In this document: piece after piece, positions 42,075 to 53,400 of the stretch | How positions within the stretch are numbered: the first letter of the stretch is position 1 | Layout of the letters: the number at the start of each line of letters is the position of its first letter | Assembly (NCBI RefSeq): GCF_026151205.1 | Contig: NC_087074.1 | Span: 8,537,726-8,597,725 of the forward strand | Origin: Bolinopsis microptera | Taxonomy: Eukaryota; Ctenophora; Tentaculata; Lobata; Bolinopsidae | DNA length: 60,000 bases | Direction of reading: 5' to 3' | Translations under genes and position numbers: made by a program | Notes under the pieces: model-generated | The model's database searches: none | What the model was told of the DNA's origin: nothing | Seen by the model: only the letters and a program-made list of their open reading frames with translations

Positions 42075-44552
42075 CTATCTGGTGTGTATGATGTCATGTG
42101 ACAAGGTGTACCCGTTATCCGGTTTTCCAGCCAGTACCACCTGCTTCTGCGTCATCCTGTCCCTTTGTCTCCGGTTCTTAAACCAGTTGCTCACTTGAGT
42201 CACACTCAGACCGGATCTACTCGATATCTCTTTCTTCTCTGCAGAAAGATGAAAGTTATTCATATGGCTAAAATTGATTACATACAGTTACCAAATATTC
42301 ATGCCATCGGCGACGATAACAATAACAAATAAAATTGATGCCATGCAAAAATTGACAGGGAAATTCCAGGCACTAGTAACTGTTTTAATTAATAAAAGGC
42401 TATCTAATATATAATAGTAGTATGAGTATCCATGAACATAAACAACTTTTATTTGGTTAAAATCCAGTGTTACATTGTAACTGAGGTAACGTCTAAATAT
42501 GTTTACGTCTTGACCGCTAATTAAAAATATTTATCATCGATGTCGAAACAATTCTCATCATTTTCACCATTTTTGGCGAGGCTAATTTTCTATCCTTAAC
42601 TTTTTTGAAATGATCGGCGAGAATACAGAAAGGAATCATAGCATAGTGAACATTTTTGTCGCATATTGCACATGTCAACTTAAGTAACCATAAACAATTT
42701 GGTAAACGAACGCAAATTAAAGCCCACATCGTAAATAAGCAGTAGATAGAGATTAGTAAACTTAAGATCAGTAAACTTGTCGTGACGGTGTTGAGTCGCA
42801 AGCTCAAATCAAAATATTTCAACCACATCTTAGTCCTACACGTAAAATGGGGATGAATCATATAAATATGAATCAAATAAAATAACTAACCTGCTGGGGT
42901 AGGGTACTTGTTGGTCATGTAGAAATCAACTAGATAGGATCTGGACCTGTCTTTAAAGCAATAAGATGTGTTGTCTCCGTCCCAAATCGTTGGAGGAAAC
43001 GGAAATTTCTTTCGTAGTCTGTACCTGAAATGAGAGTCAGGTAAAAGAGCAATATAAGGTTCTAACATTTCACTGATACAGGGGAGAACATTCGTCATTC
43101 ATTCAATCCATTAACCAAGGCGCCAAGTTGGAAATGGATTCATCAGAAACGACGATACGGCCAAATTGGTTTGCTAGTAGCTATCTTTTACATGTTAATT
43201 TTACTAGCCAATCAATTTTCTGTTCTTGATTGACAACTTAACAGATTGTACCCTATATGATCAAGAAAGCGTCAAATTTCATAGGCTTGGATTCCACTAA
43301 CCCAAATTCCCGAAACACCATTTTCTTAATGGCCTTAATTTTCGTCAAATATCAGGCCAAAAGGTGAAATTGGCAATCAATTAGTACATCAACTCTATAT
43401 AAAATAAAGACCTCCTTCAATTCAATATCTACTCAAGGTCCTAAAGACCAAAAAATCAGGTTACCTGTCCACAGCAGTAAGTGGTCGGCCCCTCATCCGT
43501 TCAGCGTCATTGTAGTGAGCCTGGAGCCACATAGCTTGCAAATCACCATGGTGACAGTGACTGAACATCCGCGACTGCATTAAACAGAAAAACTGAAATT
43601 AAAGGGTGGGTTAAAGACAACTACTTCAGATTTGTGTAAAGTTTAATAATAAAAAATAAGGGAACAAAACGGTCTTATGTTCAAATATCAATATGCGGAA
43701 TGTGATTGGAAAATTTTTACTTCATCCGAGTTAACCTTATCTTTACGTTTAACACCTACTGAGTAGATAAACATTTCTTTCCATGAATCTGAACGTGGGA
43801 AGATATAAAATCACTGAGCGATATTACGACCACATATTATCTACCTGAAGGTACTGCCTGGTATAGTAAGCCACGTAAACATGAGCTCTAAATATAGTCT
43901 CATCATCCAGGGGAGAAGGAGGAGGAAGTGACCACACCAACTCCACCAGCTTATCCATATCTCCCGCCTCCATCAGCCCACCAATCCTACCCACCAACCC
44001 TCCCACTGGGTACTGTACTTCTGATTTCCAGGGAGCCACATCAGTTGGCGCCTTGCACTGGTCAGTGGGGTACATCCGTGTAGTCTCCGCTCTGGAGAAG
44101 GTGTAGGATGGGTGAGTGAGGTAGGGAGAGGGGTGGTCTGCGGGAGGGTAGGATAGAGTAGGATAGTTGAGAGGAGAGACTGTGCGAGGAGGGGATTGTG
44201 TGTAGGATTGTTCTGGAGACAGGTCGGCAGGGTGGTAGGGAGACTGGGAGTTGAGGTAGGACGGGGTAGGATCTGGAGAGTAGGTCTGGGAGGGAGGGTA
44301 GGGTGGAGTAGTGCTGTACAGAGTACCCGACCCTAACTGTGAACTATTGGGGGAGGTTTGATATTGTAGTATTTCTGGAGAAGGAGCAGGTTCGATTTTG
44401 GGAGTAAAAGGAACAGGAAAGGAACAGCTGGAGGAAACTTCAGCTTGGTAACTGATGCCACCCATAATAGGACCACGAGAATCACAACTTAGGATACCCG
44501 GATCGGGCATCTCGAACTTTGGAAGCGAGAAATAGCTTGACACAACACTCAT
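42075..44552 (-). CDS. SIX-class homeobox transcription factor, Six1/2-like
   Basis: Exons: complement(42075-42238, 42891-43024, 43465-43574, 43845-44552), 371 residues, all phases agree. The start is the ATG at 44552 (MSVVSSYF); upstream in-frame codons lack a better ATG. Residues 1-180 are Pro/Ser/Tyr-rich and disordered. The SIX domain spans ~182-285 ([37 protein letters not shown]). The homeodomain spans ~286-345 with [18 protein letters not shown] and [20 protein letters not shown] next to WDG is the Six1/2-type signature; Six4/5 has TVYCFK. Recognition-helix Trp, Asn and Arg residues are intact. It would act as a nuclear DNA-binding regulator, in other animals with Eya co-factors. Odd: a long N-terminal extension before the SIX domain and only ~25 residues after the homeodomain, whereas Six1/2 proteins usually start near the SIX domain and carry a longer tail. 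Confidence 0.93.
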
Positions 44553-45559
44553 ATCGACAAAAGGAATCAAAGCAAGCAGGTAGTAGAATGAATACGAGCG
44601 AGTAGAGTGTGACGCCCTAACGGCTAATGTTTATAAACTGATTAACGGCAAAGGTCACGTGATCACAACACCATGTGACGCGCAGCACGTGACCACAGTT
44701 CTCAAGGCAGACAACCGGGCCTGGTCCTGATAATTTTTCTCAGCAGCAACACTGCCGCACATGGCTCCGGTGTCTCGTGATCAGATTTAGATAAGTTTTT
44801 GGGGTTGAGTAGATGATTAGTAAGCAGGGCTGAAATACTAACTTCAACGTCACTGTCAATTAATTGGTTTAATAAATGTTGAGGCTTGTCACAGGAGGGC
44901 CAAAAAGATTCCGACATTATGTGTTCCGTGAGAAAAAATAATTAATCGCAAGGCAAATCTGTGGAACTTAGCCAAATGTAAACTATGGCGACTTTCAAGT
45001 GAGAAATGGAAATCTAGGCTAAAGGGAGTGTCTTTTACGCTCCAGTAAGTCTGGTAAAATTCCAAACATTGGTCCTCTAATTAAAAAGTCGCATATTGTA
45101 AGGACAGTGAAATGTACACCTGCCCCCGGGACCAGTGTTTTCTCAGGAGTTGACGTCCTTATTTTGTTAATTTACTGCTAAACATTATATAACTTTGTAA
45201 ACAATTATTGGAACTAAAGGGCTTGGTCAAAATTACGATTTGAATAATAACGCTATGTTTAGTGTTATTTCAATTTGCTATGGTGGGAACTTTTTTAAAT
45301 CCTGGGATAATCACCGGCCCACATGATATCTATTTTATGTGAGATCGATGCTTACATTAACACTTCAATAACTTCCTCGAGACAAATTATAATTAATTGA
45401 AAACGGCGAATAAATCTTAATTATCTATACCTAAATTTGCCGATAATCTGATTACGATCATTTCCACGCAGAAAATACCTCACAAAATCTCAGATAGATG
45501 ATTGGCATTCCACACGTTGTTCAATCAGTTCGTGAGCTTGTAAAAATTTAATCATCACG
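44553..45559. other. Divergent intergenic region between the SIX gene and the secreted-protein gene
   Basis: The two flanking genes are transcribed away from each other, so this 1-kb region should hold both promoters. CACGTGAT and GCACGTGACC strings near 44655-44692 are E-box-like. A small minus-strand reading frame lies at 44702-44917. Confidence 0.5.
44702..44917 (-). CDS. Possible small protein or upstream reading frame, 71 aa
   Basis: An ATG at 44917 opens 71 codons to TGA, starting MSESFWPSCDKPQHLLNQLI, with a helix-like middle (DSDVEVSISALLTNHLLN). It is upstream of the SIX gene on the same strand, so it could be an upstream reading frame in its 5' leader or a separate tiny gene. No family recognised; may be chance. 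Confidence 0.3.
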   Translation of the reverse strand: MSESFWPSCDKPQHLLNQLIDSDVEVSISALLTNHLLNPKNLSKSDHETPEPCAAVLLLRKIIRTRPGCLP

Positions 45560-48500
45560 ATGAAGCAATTTGCCCTGTTATTGATTTTTCACATCACATC
45601 AACATTTGCCAACCCCTTTAAAAATCTCTACTGCTCACAGGTATAATTTCCTCTGGTATTCCATTAGAAATTTAAGGATTCTCTAAAAATGGTCCATTAA
45701 TATTCTTAATCTAACAACGCGTACCTCCCCTAACAACGCGTACCTCCCCTAACAACGCGTACCTCCCCTAACAACTTACCTAACACCGCGTACCTAACAA
45801 CGCGTCCCCTAAGATATCCAGCTCGTCTCAGTACAGTGGATTTCACCTCTTCACGAACATTAGGCTTAACCAAGTTCTCTGCCTGGAAGTTCACAATTCA
45901 AGCGTAGAAATACGACCAAATGAAATCCTTCCTGGTCCACTATTAATCACCATCAAGGTAAAGAGTTCGGAATAAGTTCGATCCATATAATATTCAAATA
46001 CACTTCTAACAGTTAAAGGCTATTCAAATTATTAAGTTAAGATCAGAGTAATAGTATAACTCATCATTTTAATAAGAAAAATAATATCTCGTTGAAAGTT
46101 AGTTTCCGTCGCAATTCTAGTCATCTTAGGCTTATTAAAAACTCAGTTGGAGGATGTGGACCAAATATACGAGTACAAGTCGAGCTACAAATTTAGTGAA
46201 ACGTGGCTGAGTGAGGGAGACTGCGAGTGTGGGTGTGGATCCAACAACTACAAACCACTTTGCCCCCAGGGGTTAGTCAACAGATACTAATATCTACTCA
46301 GAAATGATATGAATAACAGGACTATAATTTAACTAGATGTGTGGTATAAATAGGAGGTCGATGTAAATGCCAGCGTGGTTAAGATTCAGGATATCAGATG
46401 AAATATCGGCATATAGGATATCAGATGAAATGAGATTTGATTTTACGCCGTATTTCAGGCTCATTAGAACCTGTTTTGATGTTAAAAAAGAAGTAGTGTT
46501 GGGCAAGGATCAGTGTCCGGACTCTAATGGTAATACTTTTATTACATCTATACTCTATACCCTTCCAATAGTTGATATCTTTATCATTTCATTTCATTTG
46601 TACCGATTTCATTGCGTTCTCTTTAACTTCAAATTTCAAACCAAGAATTAAGTGTACTTACCATTTGAAGGGGGAAAAGGGACAGTTTCCTGCTCAGTAG
46701 ACGTCATCCGGCCAGGTTCACGGAACAGTTTCCGGGCGGTAAAGATAGACGGGGAGATACAACAAGCCAGGTACTGGTTACCATGGCAACAGTACTCCTT
46801 TAACATGGTTACCGTGAGAGTCTTGTCACGGGTATATCGTCATGGTGACTTGTCGTTAGTTCAGTCGGCAAAGGATCACCCTGTCAACAGACTGTAAATT
46901 AGATCCGGAGCAATTACTACATTCTTAGAATAGCGTTTATAGTTACGTAGATGTGCTGGAAATAGTTAGAATTACTCACAACAACAAATACTGAAATATT
47001 GTACAGGTTTAGGGTGAGCTACCTGGATTTGAAGACGGGGGTTGTCCTGGATACTGTGGTTCTGGAGAAGACTCTTAGGGCTATAACTGACAATAATCCA
47101 GCTTCTCTCTTTTCTATTGAGGTTGTAAAATGTTGTCATTACTGGAGATATGATGTTTTTAGTGAGGCACTGAGTATTTTCATTGTAGAATCTTTAATCA
47201 ACTGAACAGTGGTCTTTATGTAAAATGTAAAACAAGTAATCTTGCCATGTCCAGATCATTGCTGTTAATGTTGAAGTCTGATCGTTTTATTCTATTCGTT
47301 TTTTCTAAAAGTAAACTTATTACAATACATTTCTACCGATCTTGAATTGCCCAATAAACCTGCTAATTTGCAGAATTCTTAGAACCGTCACTCAGATTTA
47401 CAACCCTTTCTAGTACAATTCTAACATATGTTAATTCTAATTATACATTATTATAATTTATTTTAAATTTCTCAGTTCTGGTCAATTCTACCAACAGTGG
47501 GCGGCATTAAACCTGGCTGGTACTTCGGTGCAGAGGATACCTCTCAACTCAAATACAATGCACCACTTAACAGGTAATTAGTCTAATAAGGTCAATTACA
47601 AACCAGGCTCCTGGACCCATCCCAACCCAATCTTCAGATAGGACATTAGATTTCAATTACAGGCCCAACTTGCTGCATTAAATCTACTCAACTGCAATTT
47701 AAAGCCTTACAAAATTTTTAGAACAATTCTAGAATATGGGTTTATGTTTGTTCACACCCTAAATCATGGCTCACCGCAACTACCTGTCTCACCAGACTCA
47801 CTGCAATTCAGAACATCAACTTATTTAGTCATCTGTTGAGGATCTCCTCCTGGCATACCATGACCTTATAGAGGCATTAAATAGCACTAAACTAAATTAC
47901 TACTAGCTGTCGTGACACGTGACTCACCCCGTGACACAACATTCACGACGGATCAGACTAAGCTCTTTTCTCTCTCCTCACATGACATAACCTCAGTGAC
48001 ACAGAGTGGAACGTTCACAAGCTGGGCTGGTCCAAGTTAACGGAGAATGGGGGAGTGGAGACCAGGGGAGATTCGATTAGCTCGGCAGTTAGCTTCACCG
48101 TGGAGAACTGTCAGCGTCAACTCATAACTACAGGTTATAAGGGCGGAGCTGGATTCTAGATCGAGTTATTAAAGGTCGTTATCATTGTACAATGTGCTGT
48201 CATTGTGGGAAGTGGGTAGGAAGCAGAACACGTGGTGGGAAACAAGGGCTCTCCCAGTTCCTACTCTCTCCCGCCCAACTACAGCTACATCTGTGTTGAC
48301 AGAATAGTGAGATGATAGTGGGAAAAGTAGATAGTAGAGTATGGAGTGGATAGATTGGTATAATTGCTCTAAAAGAGGGACGAGAGGTAGATAATGCTGT
48401 CTAGTTAAAGGGGGGTTGCAATGAACGAAATTTTTGATCGTTTGGTCGGTAGAAAGTAATGCTAAAACTGATCATAGTTTTACTAATGTAGCCATGGCCA

Positions 48501-50082
48501 ATGGGTAAATTTTGAGGTCATCTTCAAAATGTTGAGAGATTTGGGAATCAATATGAAATTTAAATTTGATTTTTTATCTGGTAAAGTTGTTTGAACATTT
48601 GTAAAGTATCGACTTATCACTTATGTCGTAGTGATTGCGATAAAATTGTCCAAGAAATAGAAAAGAGCTGTCCACTATCCAGCCAATAGGTAATAGGTAA
48701 TTTTTCAACTCTATTGAACATATTTTTTGAACAGAGTTAAAAACTAAGTTGTGGTTATGACATACCTAGTCAAAAACCCACCGGCTCCCCCTCCCCCCCC
48801 CCCATATACAATTACAGGCCACGTAATCACCTTGCCCAAAGACGTATTATATAATCAGCTAGGGTGCATGACAGTGACTCTAGTTTTGTGACAGGGATCA
48901 CTGTGAAGTGCAGAGCAGACAGCCAGGTCCACTGTGCCGGCCTACAGAGTCTTCCTGCTGCTCTGATAACCCCGGTAACCCTGATAATCCTGTCAGATAC
49001 CGGCGGGTGTAACCCTGGTAACCCTATTTTCAGAGTTTGTGTACCAAAGTGAGAAGTGGTACAGTGCTGTGTTTGATCGGGCAGAGCATGTGTCACATGC
49101 TAACTCACATTGGACTGACAGTGTGTATAGAAACGACACTGCACGACAGGTTACCACACTTTTATACTCATCAGCTGGGTTATGGAAAATATAATTTATC
49201 AGATCAAAATGATCAAATCTTCGGAAGTATAAACTTTCTTTTTATGGGTGGTTCAGAATTATCACGATTAAAGCGCCTTAACAATTGTGGAAAGGTTAAC
49301 AGTACCAATTTAGACGTGTTTATATTTAAGTTTGGATCAACATGATCATAATATGTTCAAAATTTGGGACTAAGACCATCTTTTTAGGTGGTGGCAGAGA
49401 TGAAAAAGCCAGGAGGAGTCACTACAAAGGTATCATTCAACAAGGAGTACAAGTCTAATGTTTACAAGAACTTATTCTCCTCTGACATGCTTTTCAATTT
49501 CACCCTCATACTTCCAAAGAATTACAGCAACACATCACTTGACGGAAACATGACGTCATCAGATAACGTGACGTCACCAGATAACATGACGTCATCACTG
49601 GATATCACAATGAAAGGCTCGACTGGTGTGGTGATAGCGACCATCACGACACACGACTACAGGAGCAAGAAATGGGGAGGCAGCACATCTTATGTTTACA
49701 TTCCAGAGGATGAGAACATGTGGTCACACCATGTGAACGTCACGTTAGGAGAGTGTGATGTGATGAGAGTTGAAGTGTGTCTCAGAGGCCTGTTCAGCAG
49801 TAAACAGAGGTGCCAAGTCAAAGAGGTGAGTTTTAAGAATTAACATAGTGGAAAGAACATATTGTGAGCCAGAGCATCAAGATATTGAGTTTTTGTGCAG
49901 TTTTTCCTAACTCCTTAACGCGAACTGCTTTACAGATCAATTGTAGAGGAGAAAACCCAACATCACCTCTTGAAGATACCATCAAGAAAAGCTCTGCGCC
50001 CCAAAAAACACCGACCTATATCTTTGTTATCCTTGTACTACTCCTTACAAATCAGGCTTTTTGGGGACTAGGCTGCTATTAA
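45560..50082 (+). CDS. Secreted or C-terminally anchored Cys-containing protein of unknown family
   Basis: Phase-consistent exons: 45560-45640, 45832-45957, 46147-46271, 46459-46529, 46653-46770, 47007-47121, 47476-47573, 47997-48133, 48227-48306; then an unresolved exon around 48880-49000; then 49388-49825 and 49936-50082. It starts with a signal peptide (MKQFALLLIFHITSTFA). Next are a beta-rich segment (NQVLCLEVHNSSVEIRPNE), a Cys cluster (GDCECGCGSNN), FRVSYLDLKTGVVLD, PGWYFGAED and SFTVENCQ. The exon at 49388 encodes about 146 residues with many Asn-X-Ser/Thr glycosylation sites. The last residues, IFVILVLLLTNQAFWGLGCY, are hydrophobic to the very end, like a GPI signal or a tail anchor without cytoplasmic part. 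A faint resemblance to class-II-fusogen-type proteins (HAP2, EFF-1/AFF-1) is inference only. The internal join near 48306-49388 is not solved. Confidence 0.7.
45718..45805. repeat. 19-bp minisatellite in intron 1
   Basis: TAACAACGCGTACCTCCCC is repeated three times exactly and then in degraded, shorter copies (TAACACCGCGTACC, TAACAACGCGTCCCC), directly before the second exon of the secreted-protein gene. It contains one ACGCGT per unit. Confidence 0.9.
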
Positions 50083-50490
50083 TTATTCTATTAGACTTGA
50101 CCAACCGTTAGATGAATCTTACTTAAGTACTGAGATGGCTTTAAAGAATAGAGATACATAAAATGAAACTCAGAAATCTGAAATTAAGTGAATATCATAC
50201 ACTGTTATCATACAATTAGTAATATATTTCATATTATATTTACACTCTGTAGTCTGGACGTCATTTTATTTGTCTTGTAAGGGAATTGTAACAGTTTGCT
50301 TAAAACTTCTAATTCTACATAGATAACAATTTAATGAGTTAAAATTCAGCGAAATGTTTTATACCTTCAAGGTTCAAATCATTCGCATGACCTGCAAAAC
50401 GATATCAAGTATCCTTGATTAGAATTCAAATATCTAAAAAATATTAATGACAGCTCAGTCCCAATGGTAAGCTTACAATTGTCAAAGTTC
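50083..50490. other. Convergent 3' region
   Basis: The secreted-protein gene (plus) and the coiled-coil/PDZ gene (minus) both end here, about 400 bases apart. AT-rich, no gene seen. Confidence 0.5.
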
Positions 50491-53400
50491 TCAGTTACCA
50501 TATCTGTTAACAAGTTCTGAAACAGTAGACTCGTCTTTTGGGTTGGAAACATTGCCGTTAGGTTTGCCGGATGTAGAGGTTCTGGGTTCTCTAGTGGTGC
50601 TGCTGAGTCCAGGACTGAAGCTAGTGCTCTGGTGAAGCGAGGAGTTAGGTGTTGATCTGGGTGTACGATGGTGGTCCATCTCCATTGTTACAAGCAGCTC
50701 GTTCTTCGATCTTACTGTTGTCTCTAGGGTCTTCAAGTACTGCTCCTTTTGGGCTAGCAACGCTTTGAGGTTCTGCATTTCTTCAGCCGTCTTCTGGTTG
50801 CTGAGTGAGCTTATCTCGCTCTTCTGTTTTGCTTTTACATTAGCCAGTTCGTCCTTGAGATCAGCAGCATCACCCTGTAACTCCTGGCAGTGTTTAGCAG
50901 TTTTATCCAGATCCATCACTAGACCCTTGATCTGATCCTTTAGAGCCTCTGCTCTCAACTTACTCTCCACTCTAACATCAGGAGCTACTCTTGCAACAAC
51001 AAGCTGCATAGCTCGTGGAGAATCCATGTCTTTACTCACTGCTTCAAAGGACCCATTGGAGACGTCGTTCAGATTGATCTCCACAACTCTGTCTCCACCA
51101 GCTAGTCGGTGAGTCTTCCCAGCAGAGCTGTTAACGTCTACCTTGTCTACGTACACACCGTGTTGTCCTTGTTTAAAATAAATACCTCTGGGTATCTGCT
51201 GAGTCACCGCAGGGAGGTCCACAGACACCAGCTCCAGGGTCTCACCGGGTTTGAGAACGTTACAAAGGTTGTACATGCTGCTTCCTTTCTTTGCTTTGTC
51301 GACCTCTTTCTTTAACTTTCTCACTTCGTCCTCTTTTTTCCTTTGGTTCTGGTTAGCTACTTCTAGATCCTTCTCAAGGCTTGTCAGCTCCGTTTTAGCT
51401 GATTTCTCCGAGTTTTTGATAGCTTCAAGTGCCTTTTCTTGGGCGAGTAATGCGTTCTCCAGTCTTCCAACCCTAGCCTTGCAATCATCGTACTCCAATT
51501 GTAGAGACTCGATGTTCTCGATCAGGTGCCGGTTTTCTTGTTCCAGTTTACCATTCTCAGCAATCTTCTGTTTTATTTCCTCGGCAAACTCTTCGTTGAC
51601 GTTGTGGAGTCTTGAAACCTCACGTTTGTTGACATCCAACTGTGCCTCTGCTTCGATTCTCGCCACCTAGACAAATGAACTGTAAAATATTTCCCTCGAA
51701 AATAATACAGCCGAATATTATTATGAGTTTCAAATGGTTATATAACCTGAGTTTCTAAGAAATCATATCGCTACCAGCTGGGTGATATTTAATTATCAAA
51801 CAGTCAAAATACCTCCAACAGCTAGGCAAAACAACAACAATATTAAACACACAAAACAGATGTCAAACCCTCACCTCAGCTATTCTAAGATCTGATCTCA
51901 TGGTATCCAGATCCTCGTACGTCTCGTTCAGCTCCTTTACTCTCAACAAAAGGGTCCCCTCCAAAGATGACACGGTTTGTTGTAGTGCGTCACACTGACC
52001 AAAGAGTTAGTTAGCAAGAAATGTAACTTAACCTGTCCTTCTACAGCTGACTGTGATCATGATTATCATTTAATGTTAAACATTTGATGATATCACGAAC
52101 AGCCATCCAAGTTCCAAGAAGACACGGGAGCCTGGGTTAACGAACAGTTAACAGTAACAGTCAACACGAAGGCACACAGTGCAACCACCTCCAATTTACC
52201 GGACAAAGAATTAAAAACAGTACTTGTTTGGCTAGAAGAGCAAGTCGCTCATTATCAGAGTCGAAATAGTCAGCAGGATTGATCTCCCCGTCCTGTTTCT
52301 CGACCACCAGCACCTCGTTCCTCTTGTGAAGGAGAGTGTTGGCTGTTTCCAGCTGCACTGACTGTCGTCTGGTGACGTTCAACTGAGTCATCTGGAAACA
52401 CACACAATTTTAGTTTCCCTCTGACTTAACGATTGAACTTTTTGTTGGAATAGCGGAGATGTTTTATTGTTTCTTCCGATTTATGTTGGAAATAGAAGTA
52501 GCTCAAATGAAAGATAATATAATAAAAAAGATAAGGTTCCCGGCGAACATATAATATCAGCCAGCCAACAATTTGTCTGTAATCGTACCATGTTCCTATT
52601 CTGTTCCTCCAGGTCCTTGACCATATCATCCTTCTGTTCCAGAGCCTTCTCCAGTGCCATGATTCTGTTGCTGTACAACTTCTCTAGCTCCATAATGGTA
52701 GACACCACAGCTTCAGCTTTACTGTCCTGGAATGAGATGAGTTTCATCAACTTGACTATTCAGTAGAAAAATAAATTATTATTGTTAGTTAAGTCACCAA
52801 ATATTTAGTTCTCCTTTTAGATACTACAGTAAAGAGTTACCTTGTTCTTTTTGATGAGATCTTGATTTGAGTTCTTGAGCTTCTTGATCTCCTCATCAAT
52901 TTGAGATTTCTGGGCATCTTGTTCTATACTCATGCGAAGTGCTTGCTCCTTCAGATCATGGTACGCTTTTTGCATAGACGTCAACTGAAATTTACATAGT
53001 TTGCATGAATAAAATATTATAGAATATGAAAAGAAACTGAAATGTGGGTATTATTTTCTATTAAGCACCGAATAGAACAAAATATAAAAGGGACAAATTC
53101 GGTAATATACAATTTTACACCTACTTCAGCTGCTTCTGAAATGATTTTCAACCCCACCGCATGGCAATTGCAATAAGAATCAACTTCCAGATCTTTCATG
53201 ATTAACAGTAAAATTCAACAAACCGGAGGAAAGATAAAATTGTGGACTGTACACTGTACAGTAGTTTAAGAGCAGCTTTATCAGCAGTTTATATACGAAA
53301 TACAATCGATAGATAACCCAATAACCAGGTACCTTATACCTAATTTCCGCAACAATATCGCCAACTCACCCCTCCTACAATTTGCCAACACTAGCAGCCA

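Noticed and set aside
42517-42876. 119-codon hydrophobic minus-strand frame in the last SIX intron
   Set aside because: It lies inside an intron between two well-supported homeodomain exons, opens with TTG, and resembles no family. Chance in AT-rich DNA is enough.
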